Part shown: positions 23,248-32,013 of the stretch, one piece after another
Position numbering within the stretch: position 1 is the stretch's first letter
Layout of the letters: every line of letters starts with the position of its first letter
Assembly: GCA_020029615.1 (NCBI GenBank)
Contig: JAIBJO010000038.1
Location: 1-46,729 of the forward strand
Source: Actinomycetota bacterium
GTDB lineage: Bacteria > Actinomycetota > Thermoleophilia > Gaiellales > Gaiellaceae
Direction of reading: 5' to 3'
DNA length: 46,729 bases
Program-made: the position numbers and the translations under genes
The notes under the pieces: model-generated
Seen by the model: the letters and a program-made list of their open reading frames with translations, nothing else
Database searches by the model: none
What the model was told of the DNA's origin: nothing

Positions 23248-24831
23248 TCAGGGGAGCGCGATCTCTCTGGTCGGCTCGACCCGCTCGAGGAAGCGTCGAT
23301 CGTGCGAGACCACGACGAGGGCCCCCGCATACTCGACGAGCGCGCTTTCGAGCTGCTCGACGGCCTCGAGATCGAGATGGTTGGTCGGCTCGTCGAGAAT
23401 CAGCACGTTCACGCCGCGCGACTGGAGCTCGGCGAGATGGGCACGCGTGCGCTCCCCGGGTGAGAGCGTCGCGCAGGAACGGCCGATGTGTTCGGCGCCG
23501 AGCCCGAACTTCGCGAGGAGCGTCCTAGCATCGACTGTCACGAGCCCGGTTCGTGACGTGAACGCGTCGATGAGACGAGCCTCCGCCGCATACGCGTCAC
23601 GCTCCTGCTCGACCGCCCCGACGACGGTTCGCCGACCGACGCGCCGTACTCCGGCAGCAAGAGGCACGCTGCCGAGCAGCATTCCCAGCACCGTCGACTT
23701 GCCCGCGCCGTTCGGCCCTGCGATCGACAGGCGCTCTCCCGGCGCCAGCTCGACGTCGAGAGGCCCGAGTCGGAAGCTGCCGCGCTGCGCGACCGCGCCG
23801 GACAGCTCGAGCACGAGCTCCGAGGGCCGTATCGAAGCGCGAAGGGTCAGCTTCAAAGCCCACGGCTCGAACGGCTTCGGCGGCAGCTCGTTGCGCTCGA
23901 AGAGCCGCTCGGCCTGCCTCACCTTCGTCTCGAGCGCGTGCGTCGCCCTGCGATCCTGGCCTCCGGTCTTGTCGCCGAGCGCAGCTCCCTTCGAGCGCGC
24001 TTCCGAGCGCCGGGTGCTCAGGAGCTCCGTCAAACGCTTGCGCCGCACCCGCGCCTGCTCGAATGCGGAGAGCGCCGCTGCACGCTCGGCGTCACGCGCA
24101 GCCTCGTAGTCGCTCCAGCCTCCCGCCCACTCCCGAACCGTGCGGCTGTGGCACTCGATCGCGGCAACGCGCCGGACGGTGCGATCGAGAAGCGCACGGT
24201 CGTGCGTTACGAGGACGAGCGCTCCGCGGTACGAGCCGAGGAACCTCTCGAGCCGCTCGAGGCCGTCGAAGTCCAGGTCGTTGGTCGGCTCGTCGAGAAG
24301 GAGAACGTCGAAGCGCGAGAGCAGGATCGCCGCGAGCGCGACCCTCGCGGCTTCACCGCCCGAGAGGCCCGCCAGCTCTCGATCCACATCCACGTCCAGG
24401 CCCAGCTCCGAGCACCTGGTACGTGCTCGCGCTCCGAAGTCCCCGCCGCCGAGCGCGAGGAAGCGCTCGAGCGCGCCGGAGTAGCGATCCGAGGCGCTGG
24501 CGCTGCGGGCGAGCTCGGCCGCCGACGTCTCCAGCTCGCGCTCTGCGGCGAGGACGCCGGCTCGCCGAGCGAGCGTCGCGAGCACGGACTCCCCTGGCAC
24601 CGCCGATCGCTCTTGCTCGAGATAGCCGACGGTCAGCAGCTCGGGCGCCCTGGTGATCGTTCCTTCGTCCGGCTGCTCGAGTCCCGCGACGATCCGTAGC
24701 AGCGTCGTCTTGCCCACGCCGTTCGGCCCGACCAGGCCGATGCGAGCCTTCGGGCCGATGGTGAGCGTGACTTGATCGAGAACGACATGGGCGCCGTAGT
24801 GCTTGCCGACGCCGGCGAGCTGAACTCGCAT
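23248..24831 (-). CDS. ABC-F family ATPase
   Basis: The 527-residue protein has two tandem ABC domains and no membrane segment. Domain 1 has GPNGVGKTT, LSGGEAARVALA and LLLDEPTNDLDF. Domain 2 has GPNGAGKST, LSPGERTRAHLA and LILDEPTNHLDL. The charged coiled linker between them (residues about 235-320) is the ribosome-contacting PtIM region. ABC-F proteins act on the ribosome in translation or in antibiotic protection; which applies here cannot be read. ATG 24831 is preceded by GGAGG with a 7-nt spacer. It lies in the block that splits yceD from rpmF. Confidence 0.9.
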   Translation of the reverse strand: MRVQLAGVGKHYGAHVVLDQVTLTIGPKARIGLVGPNGVGKTTLLRIVAGLEQPDEGTITRAPELLTVGYLEQERSAVPGESVLATLARRAGVLAAERELETSAAELARSASASDRYSGALERFLALGGGDFGARARTRCSELGLDVDVDRELAGLSGGEAARVALAAILLSRFDVLLLDEPTNDLDFDGLERLERFLGSYRGALVLVTHDRALLDRTVRRVAAIECHSRTVREWAGGWSDYEAARDAERAAALSAFEQARVRRKRLTELLSTRRSEARSKGAALGDKTGGQDRRATHALETKVRQAERLFERNELPPKPFEPWALKLTLRASIRPSELVLELSGAVAQRGSFRLGPLDVELAPGERLSIAGPNGAGKSTVLGMLLGSVPLAAGVRRVGRRTVVGAVEQERDAYAAEARLIDAFTSRTGLVTVDARTLLAKFGLGAEHIGRSCATLSPGERTRAHLAELQSRGVNVLILDEPTNHLDLEAVEQLESALVEYAGALVVVSHDRRFLERVEPTREIALP

Positions 24832-24950
24832 CGACGGACCTCCGAGACCGCGGTTGGGCGCACACGCGAAGACGTGCGCAGCACGGGAATGGGGTCACTC
24901 AGTCCGTCATCAGCCGGCGCCGGAGCGCCACCGGGATCGTAGACGACCCG

Positions 24951-24988
24951 GTAAGGGCTGTGTAAGGCGGTGTAAGAGATCCGCAAGA
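24951..24988 (+). promoter_or_regulatory. Four helically phased GTAAGG-like direct repeats
   Basis: GTAAGG at 24951, GTAAGG at 24962, GTAAGA at 24972 and GCAAGA at 24983 are spaced 11, 10 and 11 bp. They lie about 55-95 bp before the secreted Ig-like gene. This is the geometry of OmpR/PhoB-type operator arrays. The surrounding 24832-25041 interval holds no gene. Confidence 0.5.
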
Positions 24989-25041
24989 GTTCGCAGCCAA
25001 CGCCCTTTCGAGCAGTCATAAACAGTGACGACCAAGGAGGG

Positions 25042-26136
25042 ATGATGTCCTTCAGAAGACGTTCCGACCGATGGGCCATCGGAATCGTGGCCCTCATGAC
25101 GGCCCTCGCGATGTGCACGCTCGTCCTGCCCACCAGCGACGGCGTGGCCGCACCGGCGACGGCGCCGACGCCGACGGCCGAGCCGAGGATCTCAGGCACC
25201 GCGCGTGTCGGCGATGTCCTGAGGACGACCGACGGCACCTGGACTGGCACGAAGCCGATCACTTTCCAGTACCGGTGGTACCGGTGCGAGGGCGCAGGGC
25301 AGGGGGACGCCTCGGACTGCCGGCGTATCTCGAATGCTCCGAACAACACGTACACCCTGCGGGACGCTGACGCGGGGTTCCGCATCCGCTCGCAGGTCGT
25401 CGCGAGGAACGCGGAGGGATCGGGAACGTCGACGTCCAATCCGAGCGACGTCGTCCAATCCGCGCGGCCGACGAACACGAGCCCGCCGACGGTGTCGGGC
25501 ACGACGGTCGTCGGCAGCCGCCTCACCGCCAATCGCGGCACGTGGATCGGCAACGCGCCGATCACCTACTCGTTCAAGTGGCTGCGGTGCAACTCGGCCG
25601 GGGAGGACTGCGCCGAGATCGCACGTGCGGTGGACAACACGTACGTGGTCGCCAAGGACGACGTGAACCGCACCATGCGCGTCCGCGTCACGGCGCGGAA
25701 CGACGCAGGTTCGCAGAGCGCCGTGTCGAGTCAGACGAGCGTGGTCCAGTCGGATGTGCCGCCGACCGGATCGCTGCCAGTCGGGAGCCTCCAAGGTGGT
25801 GGTGACCAGCTCCTCATCTCGCAGATCGTCTTCTCCCCAAACCCGGTGACGAGCCGAACCGCTCCCATCACGGCTCGTGTCAAGATCACGGCCAGAGAAG
25901 GACGCCCGGTCAGCGGCGCCCAGGTCTTCATGCGAGCGACGCCGCGGGTCGTCCAGGGTCAGACAGCGACGACCCAGCCGGACGGATGGGTGACGCTGAC
26001 GCTGATCCCGAACGGGAACTTCCCCACACCGCGAAACGGCATGAACGTCCAGTTCTTCATCAAGACGTACCGCGCCGGCGACATGAGCGGGAAGCTCGAC
26101 GGCTACCGACTCGTGCAGGTGAGCCTCGCGGGCTGA
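25042..26136 (+). CDS. Secreted protein with two Ig-like repeats
   Basis: The 364-residue protein has a basic N-terminus and hydrophobic segment (WAIGIVALMTALAMCTLVLP), a signal peptide or anchor. Two homologous repeats of about 95 residues follow: ISGTARVGDVLRTTDGTW...YRWYRC and VSGTTVVGSRLTANRGTW...FKWLRC. Both have the cysteine pair and WxG pattern of actinobacterial Ig-like domains. The last about 105 residues form a beta-rich domain ending NVQFFIKTYRAGD...YRLVQV. AAGGAGG precedes two ATGs, and 25045 has the better spacing. It is probably cell-surface; function unknown. Phased repeats upstream suggest regulation. Confidence 0.8.
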   Translation: MMSFRRRSDRWAIGIVALMTALAMCTLVLPTSDGVAAPATAPTPTAEPRISGTARVGDVLRTTDGTWTGTKPITFQYRWYRCEGAGQGDASDCRRISNAPNNTYTLRDADAGFRIRSQVVARNAEGSGTSTSNPSDVVQSARPTNTSPPTVSGTTVVGSRLTANRGTWIGNAPITYSFKWLRCNSAGEDCAEIARAVDNTYVVAKDDVNRTMRVRVTARNDAGSQSAVSSQTSVVQSDVPPTGSLPVGSLQGGGDQLLISQIVFSPNPVTSRTAPITARVKITAREGRPVSGAQVFMRATPRVVQGQTATTQPDGWVTLTLIPNGNFPTPRNGMNVQFFIKTYRAGDMSGKLDGYRLVQVSLAG

Positions 26137-26145
26137 CCTCTGCTC

Positions 26146-26173
26146 GGGGAGGGCGGCTTCGACCGCCCTCCCC
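26146..26173. terminator. Bidirectional terminator hairpin
   Basis: An 11-bp stem (GGGGAGGGCGG, 26146-26156, with 26163-26173) and a 6-nt loop lie between the convergent stops of the Ig-like gene (26136) and yceD (26179). Confidence 0.7.
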
Positions 26174-26178
26174 CGAAG

Positions 26179-26685
26179 TCACACGCCGCGGAACTGCTCC
26201 AGCGCCGCCCAGCGAGGATCCGGCTCGCGCTCCGTGTGCTCGTGCGGCTCGGCATTCAAGTCCTTGCCGCACACGGGGCAGAGGCCAGCGCAGTCCGGGC
26301 GGCAGAGAATCTGCTCGGGAAGCTCGAGCGCGATCGCGTCCCGCGCCCAGGCCCCGACGTCGAGGTGGTCGTCGGTGACGTAGTCGGAGCGAAGCTCGTC
26401 AGCTTTCGGAGCATCCGGATCGTTGAACTCCCTCGCAGAGACGTGGCACTCGATCTCGGCGAACGCGAGACAGCGCATGCACGGGCCTGTCACGCGCACG
26501 TCGAGCTGCAGGTCGAAGATCGTTGCGCCGGACGCACGGGAGATCTCTACCTCGACGGGAAGGTGCGACGGCGCCGACTCGTAGCGCTGGCCGCCCAGTA
26601 CGAACGGCTCGAGCTCGACGTCGAGTCGTTCTTCGCGGACGTCGCCCGGGCGGATGTGCAGGCGCCGCAGATCGATCGTCGTCAT
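26179..26685 (-). CDS. yceD: YceD/DUF177 family protein
   Basis: The 168-residue protein has the DUF177 features: GPCMRCLAFAEIECHV and, near the C-terminus, CRPDCAGLCPVCGKDLN, two cysteine pairs that may hold a metal. YceD homologues are normally encoded directly before rpmF and are linked to 23S rRNA accumulation. ATG 26685 is chosen because TACGCT stands exactly 6 nt upstream. Here rpmF lies 3 kb downstream, separated by the Ig-like gene, the ABC-F gene and a remnant. Confidence 0.9.
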   Translation of the reverse strand: MTTIDLRRLHIRPGDVREERLDVELEPFVLGGQRYESAPSHLPVEVEISRASGATIFDLQLDVRVTGPCMRCLAFAEIECHVSAREFNDPDAPKADELRSDYVTDDHLDVGAWARDAIALELPEQILCRPDCAGLCPVCGKDLNAEPHEHTEREPDPRWAALEQFRGV

Positions 26686-26691
26686 CTCCGG

Positions 26692-26697
26692 AGCGTA
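26692..26697 (-). promoter_or_regulatory. -10 box TACGCT for yceD
   Basis: Minus-strand TACGCT ends 6 nt before the yceD ATG, with no ribosome binding site. Confidence 0.55.
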
Positions 26698-26746
26698 GCG
26701 CCGTCCGGTGGGTCGGATAGTGCGATTAGCCACGCTGCTTGCCTGG

Positions 26747-26752
26747 TACTCT
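26747..26752 (+). promoter_or_regulatory. -10 box TACTCT for the LysR gene
   Basis: TACTCT ends 6 nt before ATG 26759. It is divergent from the yceD promoter within a 73-bp intergenic region, the usual place for LysR autoregulation. Confidence 0.55.
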
Positions 26753-26758
26753 TTGATC

Positions 26759-27697
26759 ATGGAATCTGATCGCTGGCTCGGACTCGACCTCCGTCACCTC
26801 ATCGCCCTGAAGACGATCGCCGACGAGGGATCGTTCGGCAGGGCTGCAGAGCGGCTCGGCTACACGCAGTCGGCGATCTCGCAGCAGATTGCGACGCTCG
26901 AGCGCATCGTCGGGCTACGGCTGATCGACAGGCCAGGCGGACCTCGCGCAATCTCGCTGACCGAGGCAGGCCGCATCCTGCTGCGGCACGCCGACGCGAT
27001 CCAGGCACGCATCCTCGCAGCGAAGGCCGACATGAGCGCCCTCGAAGCCGGCGACGCGGGCCGCCTCCGCGTCGGCACCTTCCAGAGCGTCGGCGCGAAG
27101 GTCATCCCCCAGCTCCTTCGCAGCTTCTCCGAGAGCCACCCGCAGGTGGAGGTCGTGCTCCGTGAGTCTCAGGACGAGGACGAGCTTCTCGAGATGATCG
27201 AGCGAGGCGAGCTCGACATCACCTTCTGGACGCTTCCCGTTCTCGGCAGTCCGTTTGACACGGTCGAGCTCCTTCGCGACCCGTACGTGCTCGTCGTCCC
27301 GGCCGGGTCTCCGCTGACCGAGCTGAAGCGGACGCCGACTCTGAAGGAGATCGTGCTTCACCCCCTCGTCGGGTTCAACCAGTGCCGGGCGATGACGCAC
27401 GTCGACCTCCAGCTCACGGCGGCCGGGCGAACGCCGAACTACGTGTTTCGCTCGGACAACAACGGCACTGTCCAGGGGCTCGTCGGCGCCGGTGTCGGCA
27501 TCAGCATCTCTCCGCGGCTCACCGTCGAGGAGGGCGACCCGAGCATCGCGGTCGTCGACCTCCATGGACGGCTCGAGCCGCGCGTCATCGGCCTCGTCTG
27601 GCACAAGGATCGACACCGCAGCGCAGCGTCGGAGGCGTTCGTCGAGTCGGCGATAGCAGTGTGCAGCGAGCTCTCGGCCGAGGCCGCAGCGGCATAG
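26759..27697 (+). CDS. LysR-family transcriptional regulator
   Basis: The 312-residue protein has the LysR helix-turn-helix at residues 8-65 (GSFGRAAERLGYTQSAISQQIATLE) and the periplasmic-binding-like effector domain (GRLRVGTFQSVGAKVIP, GELDITFW, VGAGVGISISPR). It is divergent from yceD. No metabolic operon is adjacent on its strand, so the target and inducer are unknown. The ATG at 26759 fits both the leaderless -10 box and the family start. Confidence 0.92.
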   Translation: MESDRWLGLDLRHLIALKTIADEGSFGRAAERLGYTQSAISQQIATLERIVGLRLIDRPGGPRAISLTEAGRILLRHADAIQARILAAKADMSALEAGDAGRLRVGTFQSVGAKVIPQLLRSFSESHPQVEVVLRESQDEDELLEMIERGELDITFWTLPVLGSPFDTVELLRDPYVLVVPAGSPLTELKRTPTLKEIVLHPLVGFNQCRAMTHVDLQLTAAGRTPNYVFRSDNNGTVQGLVGAGVGISISPRLTVEEGDPSIAVVDLHGRLEPRVIGLVWHKDRHRSAASEAFVESAIAVCSELSAEAAAA

Positions 27698-27720
27698 GCA
27701 GGGAACCGCAGGACAGCGAG

Positions 27721-27737
27721 GGCGAGCAAGCCTCGCC
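27721..27737. repeat. Stop-codon-associated palindrome, copy D
   Basis: GGCGAG (27721-27726) and CTCGCC (27732-27737) form a short stem 2 nt after the TAA of the SepIVA-like gene and 24 bp after the LysR stop. It is the most degenerate copy of the family. Confidence 0.4.
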
Positions 27738-27738
27738 G

Positions 27739-28254
27739 TTAGGAGAAGCGCTCGAACTCTTCGGGCTCGTCGAGGGGCTCGGGCCCAATGCCGGCGACGA
27801 CGGTCTCCTGCGAGCGCTCGTGGAGTCGCTCGCGTCCGCGCTTGACCGCCGTGAGGAACTTGTCGAGGTTCAGCTCGAGCGTCGAGAGGATCGAGTCGGC
27901 CCAGTCCTCCATCTCGAGGCGCGTCTCGCGCGCCTTCCGGCGGGCGTCGTCCACGATGTCGTCGGCCTGGTTCTCGGCGAGCTTCACGATCTCCGTCTGG
28001 GAGGCCTCGCGGACCGCCTGCTCGCGGGCCTCCTGAATGATCCGATCGCACTCTCGTTTCGCCTCGGCCAGCATCTCCTGCCGTTCCTTGACGATCCAGC
28101 GAGCCTGCTTGATCTCCTCGGGAATGGTCGCCCGCATCTGGTCGAGGATCTCGTAGATCTCCTCCCGGTCGAGGCGCACCTGGTCGGTGAGCGGTACGGC
28201 CTTCGCGTTGTGCACGAGGTCGTCGAGCCTGTCGATGAGTACGAGTACGTCCAT
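27739..28254 (-). CDS. DivIVA/SepIVA-like coiled-coil protein
   Basis: The 171-residue protein begins DVLVLIDRLDDLVHNAKAVP, followed by a long charged coiled coil (residues about 45-130) and an acidic C-terminus ending EPLDEPEEFERFS. It resembles actinobacterial SepIVA (mycobacterial Rv2927c type), a cell-division or cell-elongation scaffold. In mycobacteria that gene lies next to yceD and rnc, and here it is also close to them. ATG 28254 has TAGACT 9 nt upstream. It follows coaD directly. Confidence 0.75.
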   Translation of the reverse strand: MDVLVLIDRLDDLVHNAKAVPLTDQVRLDREEIYEILDQMRATIPEEIKQARWIVKERQEMLAEAKRECDRIIQEAREQAVREASQTEIVKLAENQADDIVDDARRKARETRLEMEDWADSILSTLELNLDKFLTAVKRGRERLHERSQETVVAGIGPEPLDEPEEFERFS

Positions 28255-28263
28255 GGGTCGAGA

Positions 28264-28269
28264 AGTCTA
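28264..28269 (-). promoter_or_regulatory. -10 box TAGACT for the SepIVA-like gene
   Basis: Minus-strand TAGACT ends 9 nt before ATG 28254 and overlaps the stop codon of coaD. Confidence 0.45.
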
Positions 28270-28782
28270 CTCGGAGGGTGAGACGGGAGCACCAGGGCGC
28301 CCGTCGGGGTAGAGGTCGGCGAACCGCTGTGCCACGGCCGCGGGCACGAGCTCGTCGACACGCCCCCCGAACGAGGCGATCTCCTTGATCCCGCTCGAGG
28401 AGACGAAGCTGTACAGCGGGCTCGCCATGACGTAGACCGTCTCGATCTCGGGCGCGAGCTGGCGGTTCAGATGGTTCATCTGGAACTCCCACTCGAAGTC
28501 GGAGATCACCCGCAACCCCTTGACCATCGTCTTCGCGTCGTGCTTGCGCGCAAAATCCACCACGAGCTCCGCGAAGACGTCGATGACGACGTTCTCGCAC
28601 GACGCGAGAGCGGTCTCGAGAAAGGCGACCCTCTCTTCAACGGTGAACAGCGTCTGCTTGTGCGTCGGGTCCCGGACCACGCCGACGACGATCCGGTCGA
28701 AGATCGCCGCCGCGCGCCGGATCACGTCGACGTGGCCGTTCGTGACCGGGTCGTACGATCCTGGGCAAATGGCTGTAATCAC
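28267..28782 (-). CDS. coaD: Pantetheine-phosphate adenylyltransferase
   Basis: The 171-residue enzyme has the nucleotidyltransferase motif [17 protein letters not shown], then [36 protein letters not shown], and [17 protein letters not shown] with the second adenylate-binding segment. It makes dephospho-CoA. GTG 28782 overlaps the relic stop of rsmD (GTGA) and has TACGGT 9 nt upstream. The frame is open upstream into the truncated rsmD, so a 302-residue fusion from 29175 could also be made. Confidence 0.94.
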   Translation of the reverse strand: MITAICPGSYDPVTNGHVDVIRRAAAIFDRIVVGVVRDPTHKQTLFTVEERVAFLETALASCENVVIDVFAELVVDFARKHDAKTMVKGLRVISDFEWEFQMNHLNRQLAPEIETVYVMASPLYSFVSSSGIKEIASFGGRVDELVPAAVAQRFADLYPDGRPGAPVSPSE

Positions 28783-29175
28783 CTGGAGAACACCGTAATC
28801 CGCGCGGAACCGTAGCGACGGCTCGTGACGAGGTCGAGAGGAAGCGCCGGCTCGACCTCGCTCCTCGCGCAAAGCTTGGGCGACGTCGCAGTTGACGACT
28901 ATCGCCCCGGTGAGCCGCAGTTTCTCGAGGTTCGCCTGGATCACGCGCACCGCGTGCCGATCGCGCTCGACGAAGACGCAGCTCGTAGCACCACGCGAGA
29001 GCGCTTCGAGTCCGAGCGCGCCCGAGCCCGCGAAGAGGTCGAGCACGGCTGCGCCCTCGACCGGGCCGACGACGGCAAACGCCGCCTCGCGCACGCGATC
29101 ACTCGTCGGCCTCGTGACGACGCCCTTCGGCGCCGCGATCCGATGTCCCTTCCGCGACCCAGCGACGATCCTCAC
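28779..29175 (-). pseudogene. rsmD: 16S rRNA (guanine966-N2)-methyltransferase RsmD, internally deleted
   Basis: GTG 29175 opens a clear RsmD N-terminus: [31 protein letters not shown] and SAM motif [20 protein letters not shown], continuing to [11 protein letters not shown]. The catalytic DPPY motif and about 40-50 residues after it are missing. The typical RsmD C-terminus ([21 protein letters not shown], stop TGA 28779) appears in the +1 frame. So a deletion near 28865-28885, with loss of frame, has joined the N-terminus to the coaD frame. The missing DPPY makes activity unlikely. A sequencing or assembly gap is the alternative. Confidence 0.75.
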
Positions 29176-29290
29176 GCGGGATCGAGGGTATCGGGCGACG
29201 AGGCCGCTCCTGTCGACCAGGAGAGCGGTCGGCAAGGAAGCCGGTGATGTCGTCACCGTTCGGCTGCTCGAGCGACTGAGCGCCTGGAGC

Positions 29291-31396
29291 TTACGATTCG
29301 CCCAGGTGCTCCGCCTCGCCGAGCAAGCGGTCGACGTCGTCCGCCAGCAAGCCCTCGTCGTCGAGCCCGGCAGCGACGTCTCGTGCACGCTGGAGCAGCC
29401 TCTGGTCACGGCGAAGCCGGACGAAGTGGAGGTCGGAGTAGCCCGACTGCCGCGCGCCCAGGAGCTGCCCTTCCCCGCGGATCTCGAGGTCGCGTTCGGC
29501 GAGCTCGAACCCGTCCGTCGTCGCGACCATGGCCTCGAGCCGCTCGCTCGCGCCCTCCGTGAGCTCCTCTTTCGAGCGCGAGACGAGTAAGCAGTACGAC
29601 TGCTCTTCGCCTCGCCCGACGCGCCCGCGAAGCTGATGGAGCTGTGCGAGGCCGAACCGGTCGGCCTCCTGCACGATCATGATCGTCGCGTTCGGGACGT
29701 CCACGCCGACCTCGATCACGGTCGTCGCGACGAGCACGTCGAGCTCACCCGCCTTGAAGCTCGCCATGACGCTCCGGCGCTCGGCCGGCCGAAGCCGACC
29801 GTGGAGACATCCGACACGGTAGCCACGCAGCTCGGCGCTGCGCAGCCGCTCGGCCTCGGCCTCGGCAGCGCGGGCGACCTTGGTCTCGGTCTCCTCGATC
29901 AGCGGGCAGACAACGTACGCCTGGCGCCCGACGTCGAGATGACGGCGGAGACGCGAATAGGCCTCCGAACTCCGTTCCTCCGTGACCCAGGCCGTGACGA
30001 CGGGCTTGCGGTTCGCCGGAGGAAGCGTGAGCTCGCTGACCTCCAGGTCGCCGTAGACCGTGAGCGCCAGCGTTCGCGGGATGGGCGTCGCGGTGAGGTG
30101 CAGCACGTGCGGGCTCCGGCCCTCGACGAGCGCGGTTCGCTGACCGACGCCGAAGCGGTGCTGCTCGTCGACAACCGCGACCGCGAGGTCGGCGAAGTCG
30201 ACCTCCTTTTGAATGAGCGCGTGAGTACCGACGACAATCTGCGCGTCGCCTGACGCGATGAGCTGGCGAGCGGCAGCGTGCTCACGCGCTCGCAGCGAGC
30301 TCGTCAGCAGGACGAGGCGAACGCCGAGCGGCGCGCTGAGCTCGTCGATCGTGAGGAAGTGCTGCTCGGCGAGCGTCTCCGTCGGCGCCATCAACGCGCC
30401 CTGCCGTCCCGCCTCGACCGCGCGCAGCAGCGCGTAGAGCGCCACCACGGTCTTCCCGGAGCCGACCTCTCCCTGAAGGAGCCGCTGCATCGGGATGGAG
30501 CGCTCGAGATCGACGTCGATCTCGTCGATCGAGCGCTTCTGATCCGGCGTCAGCACGAACGGAAGCGAGGTCCGGTAGCGCGCGACGAGCTCGCCGGGCC
30601 TGCCGAGAGGGACGGCTGCCGCTCGCTCGCGCTCGGCCGCGGTTCGCGCGAGCGCGAGCCGGAGAACGAGCAGCTCGTCGAAGGCGAGGCGCGCGCGACC
30701 GGCCTCGGCCTCGGCGAGCTCCCGTGGCCCGTGCACCGCAGCGAGGGCGTCCGCACGAAGTGGACGCCGCTCGCCTGCGAGCACCGAGGCGGGGAGCGGT
30801 TCCCCCGCGTCGCGCGCGAGCGCGACCGCCTGGACGTGCAGGTCTCGAAGCCGCTTCTGAGCGAGATCCTCGCTCGCCGGATAGACGGGGGCGTAGTCGG
30901 TGGTGGCTCCGTCTCCCTCGAGGTCGTAGGAGGACACGGCGAACCCGTAGCGGTTTGCGCGTCCCCGCAGACGCAGGTGCGTCCCGGGAGCGATCTTTCC
31001 CTCGAGCCAGGGCTGGTTGAACCACGTCGCCTTGATCTCGCCGGTGTCGTCGGCAACCCGCGCGGTGAGGATCCGCAGTCGCCCGCGGCGCCTGCTCGAA
31101 GCGGAGCGGACGACGACCTCGATCATGGCCTCGTCCTCCCCGAAGAGATCGCAGACTCGCCTCGACGGCACAGGCTCCTCGTAGCGCCGCGGAGGCTGCC
31201 AGAGCAGATCGCCGACCGTGAGGACGCCGATTCGGGCGAGGCGACGCGCGAGTGTCGGGCCGACGCCGTGGAGCGTCTCGACGCCGGCGGCGAGGCGTTC
31301 GGGCTTGGAAGCGCTGCGCGGCCGCGGCCAGACGGCGGGCGGGTCCAGACCGGCGAAGCCGGCCGGGAGGCCAACCCGAGGTCGAGTCCCCTTCAC
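29291..31396 (-). CDS. recG: ATP-dependent DNA helicase RecG
   Basis: The 701-residue helicase has the N-terminal wedge/OB domain ([32 protein letters not shown] at its start), motif [13 protein letters not shown], motif [11 protein letters not shown], motif [14 protein letters not shown], and the C-terminal [17 protein letters not shown] block. RecG remodels stalled forks and Holliday junctions. GTG 31396 has TATAGT 11 nt upstream. It is followed by rsmD and coaD after 115 bp, the usual neighbourhood. Confidence 0.95.
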   Translation of the reverse strand: MKGTRPRVGLPAGFAGLDPPAVWPRPRSASKPERLAAGVETLHGVGPTLARRLARIGVLTVGDLLWQPPRRYEEPVPSRRVCDLFGEDEAMIEVVVRSASSRRRGRLRILTARVADDTGEIKATWFNQPWLEGKIAPGTHLRLRGRANRYGFAVSSYDLEGDGATTDYAPVYPASEDLAQKRLRDLHVQAVALARDAGEPLPASVLAGERRPLRADALAAVHGPRELAEAEAGRARLAFDELLVLRLALARTAAERERAAAVPLGRPGELVARYRTSLPFVLTPDQKRSIDEIDVDLERSIPMQRLLQGEVGSGKTVVALYALLRAVEAGRQGALMAPTETLAEQHFLTIDELSAPLGVRLVLLTSSLRAREHAAARQLIASGDAQIVVGTHALIQKEVDFADLAVAVVDEQHRFGVGQRTALVEGRSPHVLHLTATPIPRTLALTVYGDLEVSELTLPPANRKPVVTAWVTEERSSEAYSRLRRHLDVGRQAYVVCPLIEETETKVARAAEAEAERLRSAELRGYRVGCLHGRLRPAERRSVMASFKAGELDVLVATTVIEVGVDVPNATIMIVQEADRFGLAQLHQLRGRVGRGEEQSYCLLVSRSKEELTEGASERLEAMVATTDGFELAERDLEIRGEGQLLGARQSGYSDLHFVRLRRDQRLLQRARDVAAGLDDEGLLADDVDRLLGEAEHLGES

Positions 31397-31407
31397 AACC
31401 GCAGGTC

Positions 31408-31413
31408 ACTATA
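31408..31413 (-). promoter_or_regulatory. -10 box TATAGT for recG
   Basis: TATAGT on the minus strand ends 11 nt before the recG GTG, leaving at most a few bases of leader. Confidence 0.45.
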
Positions 31414-31442
31414 GGTCCCCGGCCCGGACGGCCGAGGAGCCT

Positions 31443-32006
31443 CTAGGCGTCGACGACGAGCGTGTAGAGCCAACCCGGCTGCCAGCGGAAGGACCCCTCG
31501 ACCAGCTGCGGGAGTGGTGTGCCCTCGAGCAGGTGCTCGAGCGCCCACTGCGTGGCCGAGTGCCCGATCACGACGATCCGCCGGTTGTCGAAACGCGGCG
31601 AGAGATCGTGGAGGAAGCTCTGCACCCGGAACACGACCTGGCCGTAGCTCTCCCCACCGGGGTACGGCTCGTAGACATGACGTGATCTCTCCACCTCGAG
31701 CCGGGCCACCGGCGTGCCGTTCAACTCACCGTAGTCGCACTCTCGAAGACGCCAGTCGTGGAAGATCTGAACCTCGCGCCCGCCGAACGCGATCTGTGCC
31801 GTCTCGACAGCTCGCCCGAGGTCCGACGTGAAGACGGCGGCGATCGCCTCTCCCTTCCGACGCTCCGCGAGCTCGTTCGCCTGCCGCTTGCCCGCGATCG
31901 AGAGTCTTCCGTCGAGCCAGCCGGAAGCGACCCAGCGCTCGTTGTCCGTCGTGGTCGAGTGCGTCTCGAAGACGATCGCGACGCTCGACTGTCGCCTTCG
32001 TCGCAT
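31443..32006 (-). CDS. Histidine phosphatase superfamily protein
   Basis: The 187-residue protein belongs to the phosphoglycerate mutase-like superfamily but has FETHSTTTDNE in place of the usual RHGxT-N; the catalytic histidine is His16 and the arginine is Thr15. The second histidine is in VVIGHSATQWALEHLL, and the EYG-like segment is ECDYGELNG. ATG 32006 is preceded by AAGGA with a short spacer and follows the fakB-like gene by 7 bp. It is a phosphatase of unknown substrate; co-transcription with the Fak genes is likely. Confidence 0.8.
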   Translation of the reverse strand: MRRRRQSSVAIVFETHSTTTDNERWVASGWLDGRLSIAGKRQANELAERRKGEAIAAVFTSDLGRAVETAQIAFGGREVQIFHDWRLRECDYGELNGTPVARLEVERSRHVYEPYPGGESYGQVVFRVQSFLHDLSPRFDNRRIVVIGHSATQWALEHLLEGTPLPQLVEGSFRWQPGWLYTLVVDA

Positions 32007-32013
32007 GGCTTCC

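Noticed and set aside
24899-24910. Tiny upstream frame (ATG ACG GAC TGA) as an attenuation leader for the ABC-F gene
   Set aside because: It has no ribosome binding site and no paired terminator/antiterminator is evident; chance is sufficient.
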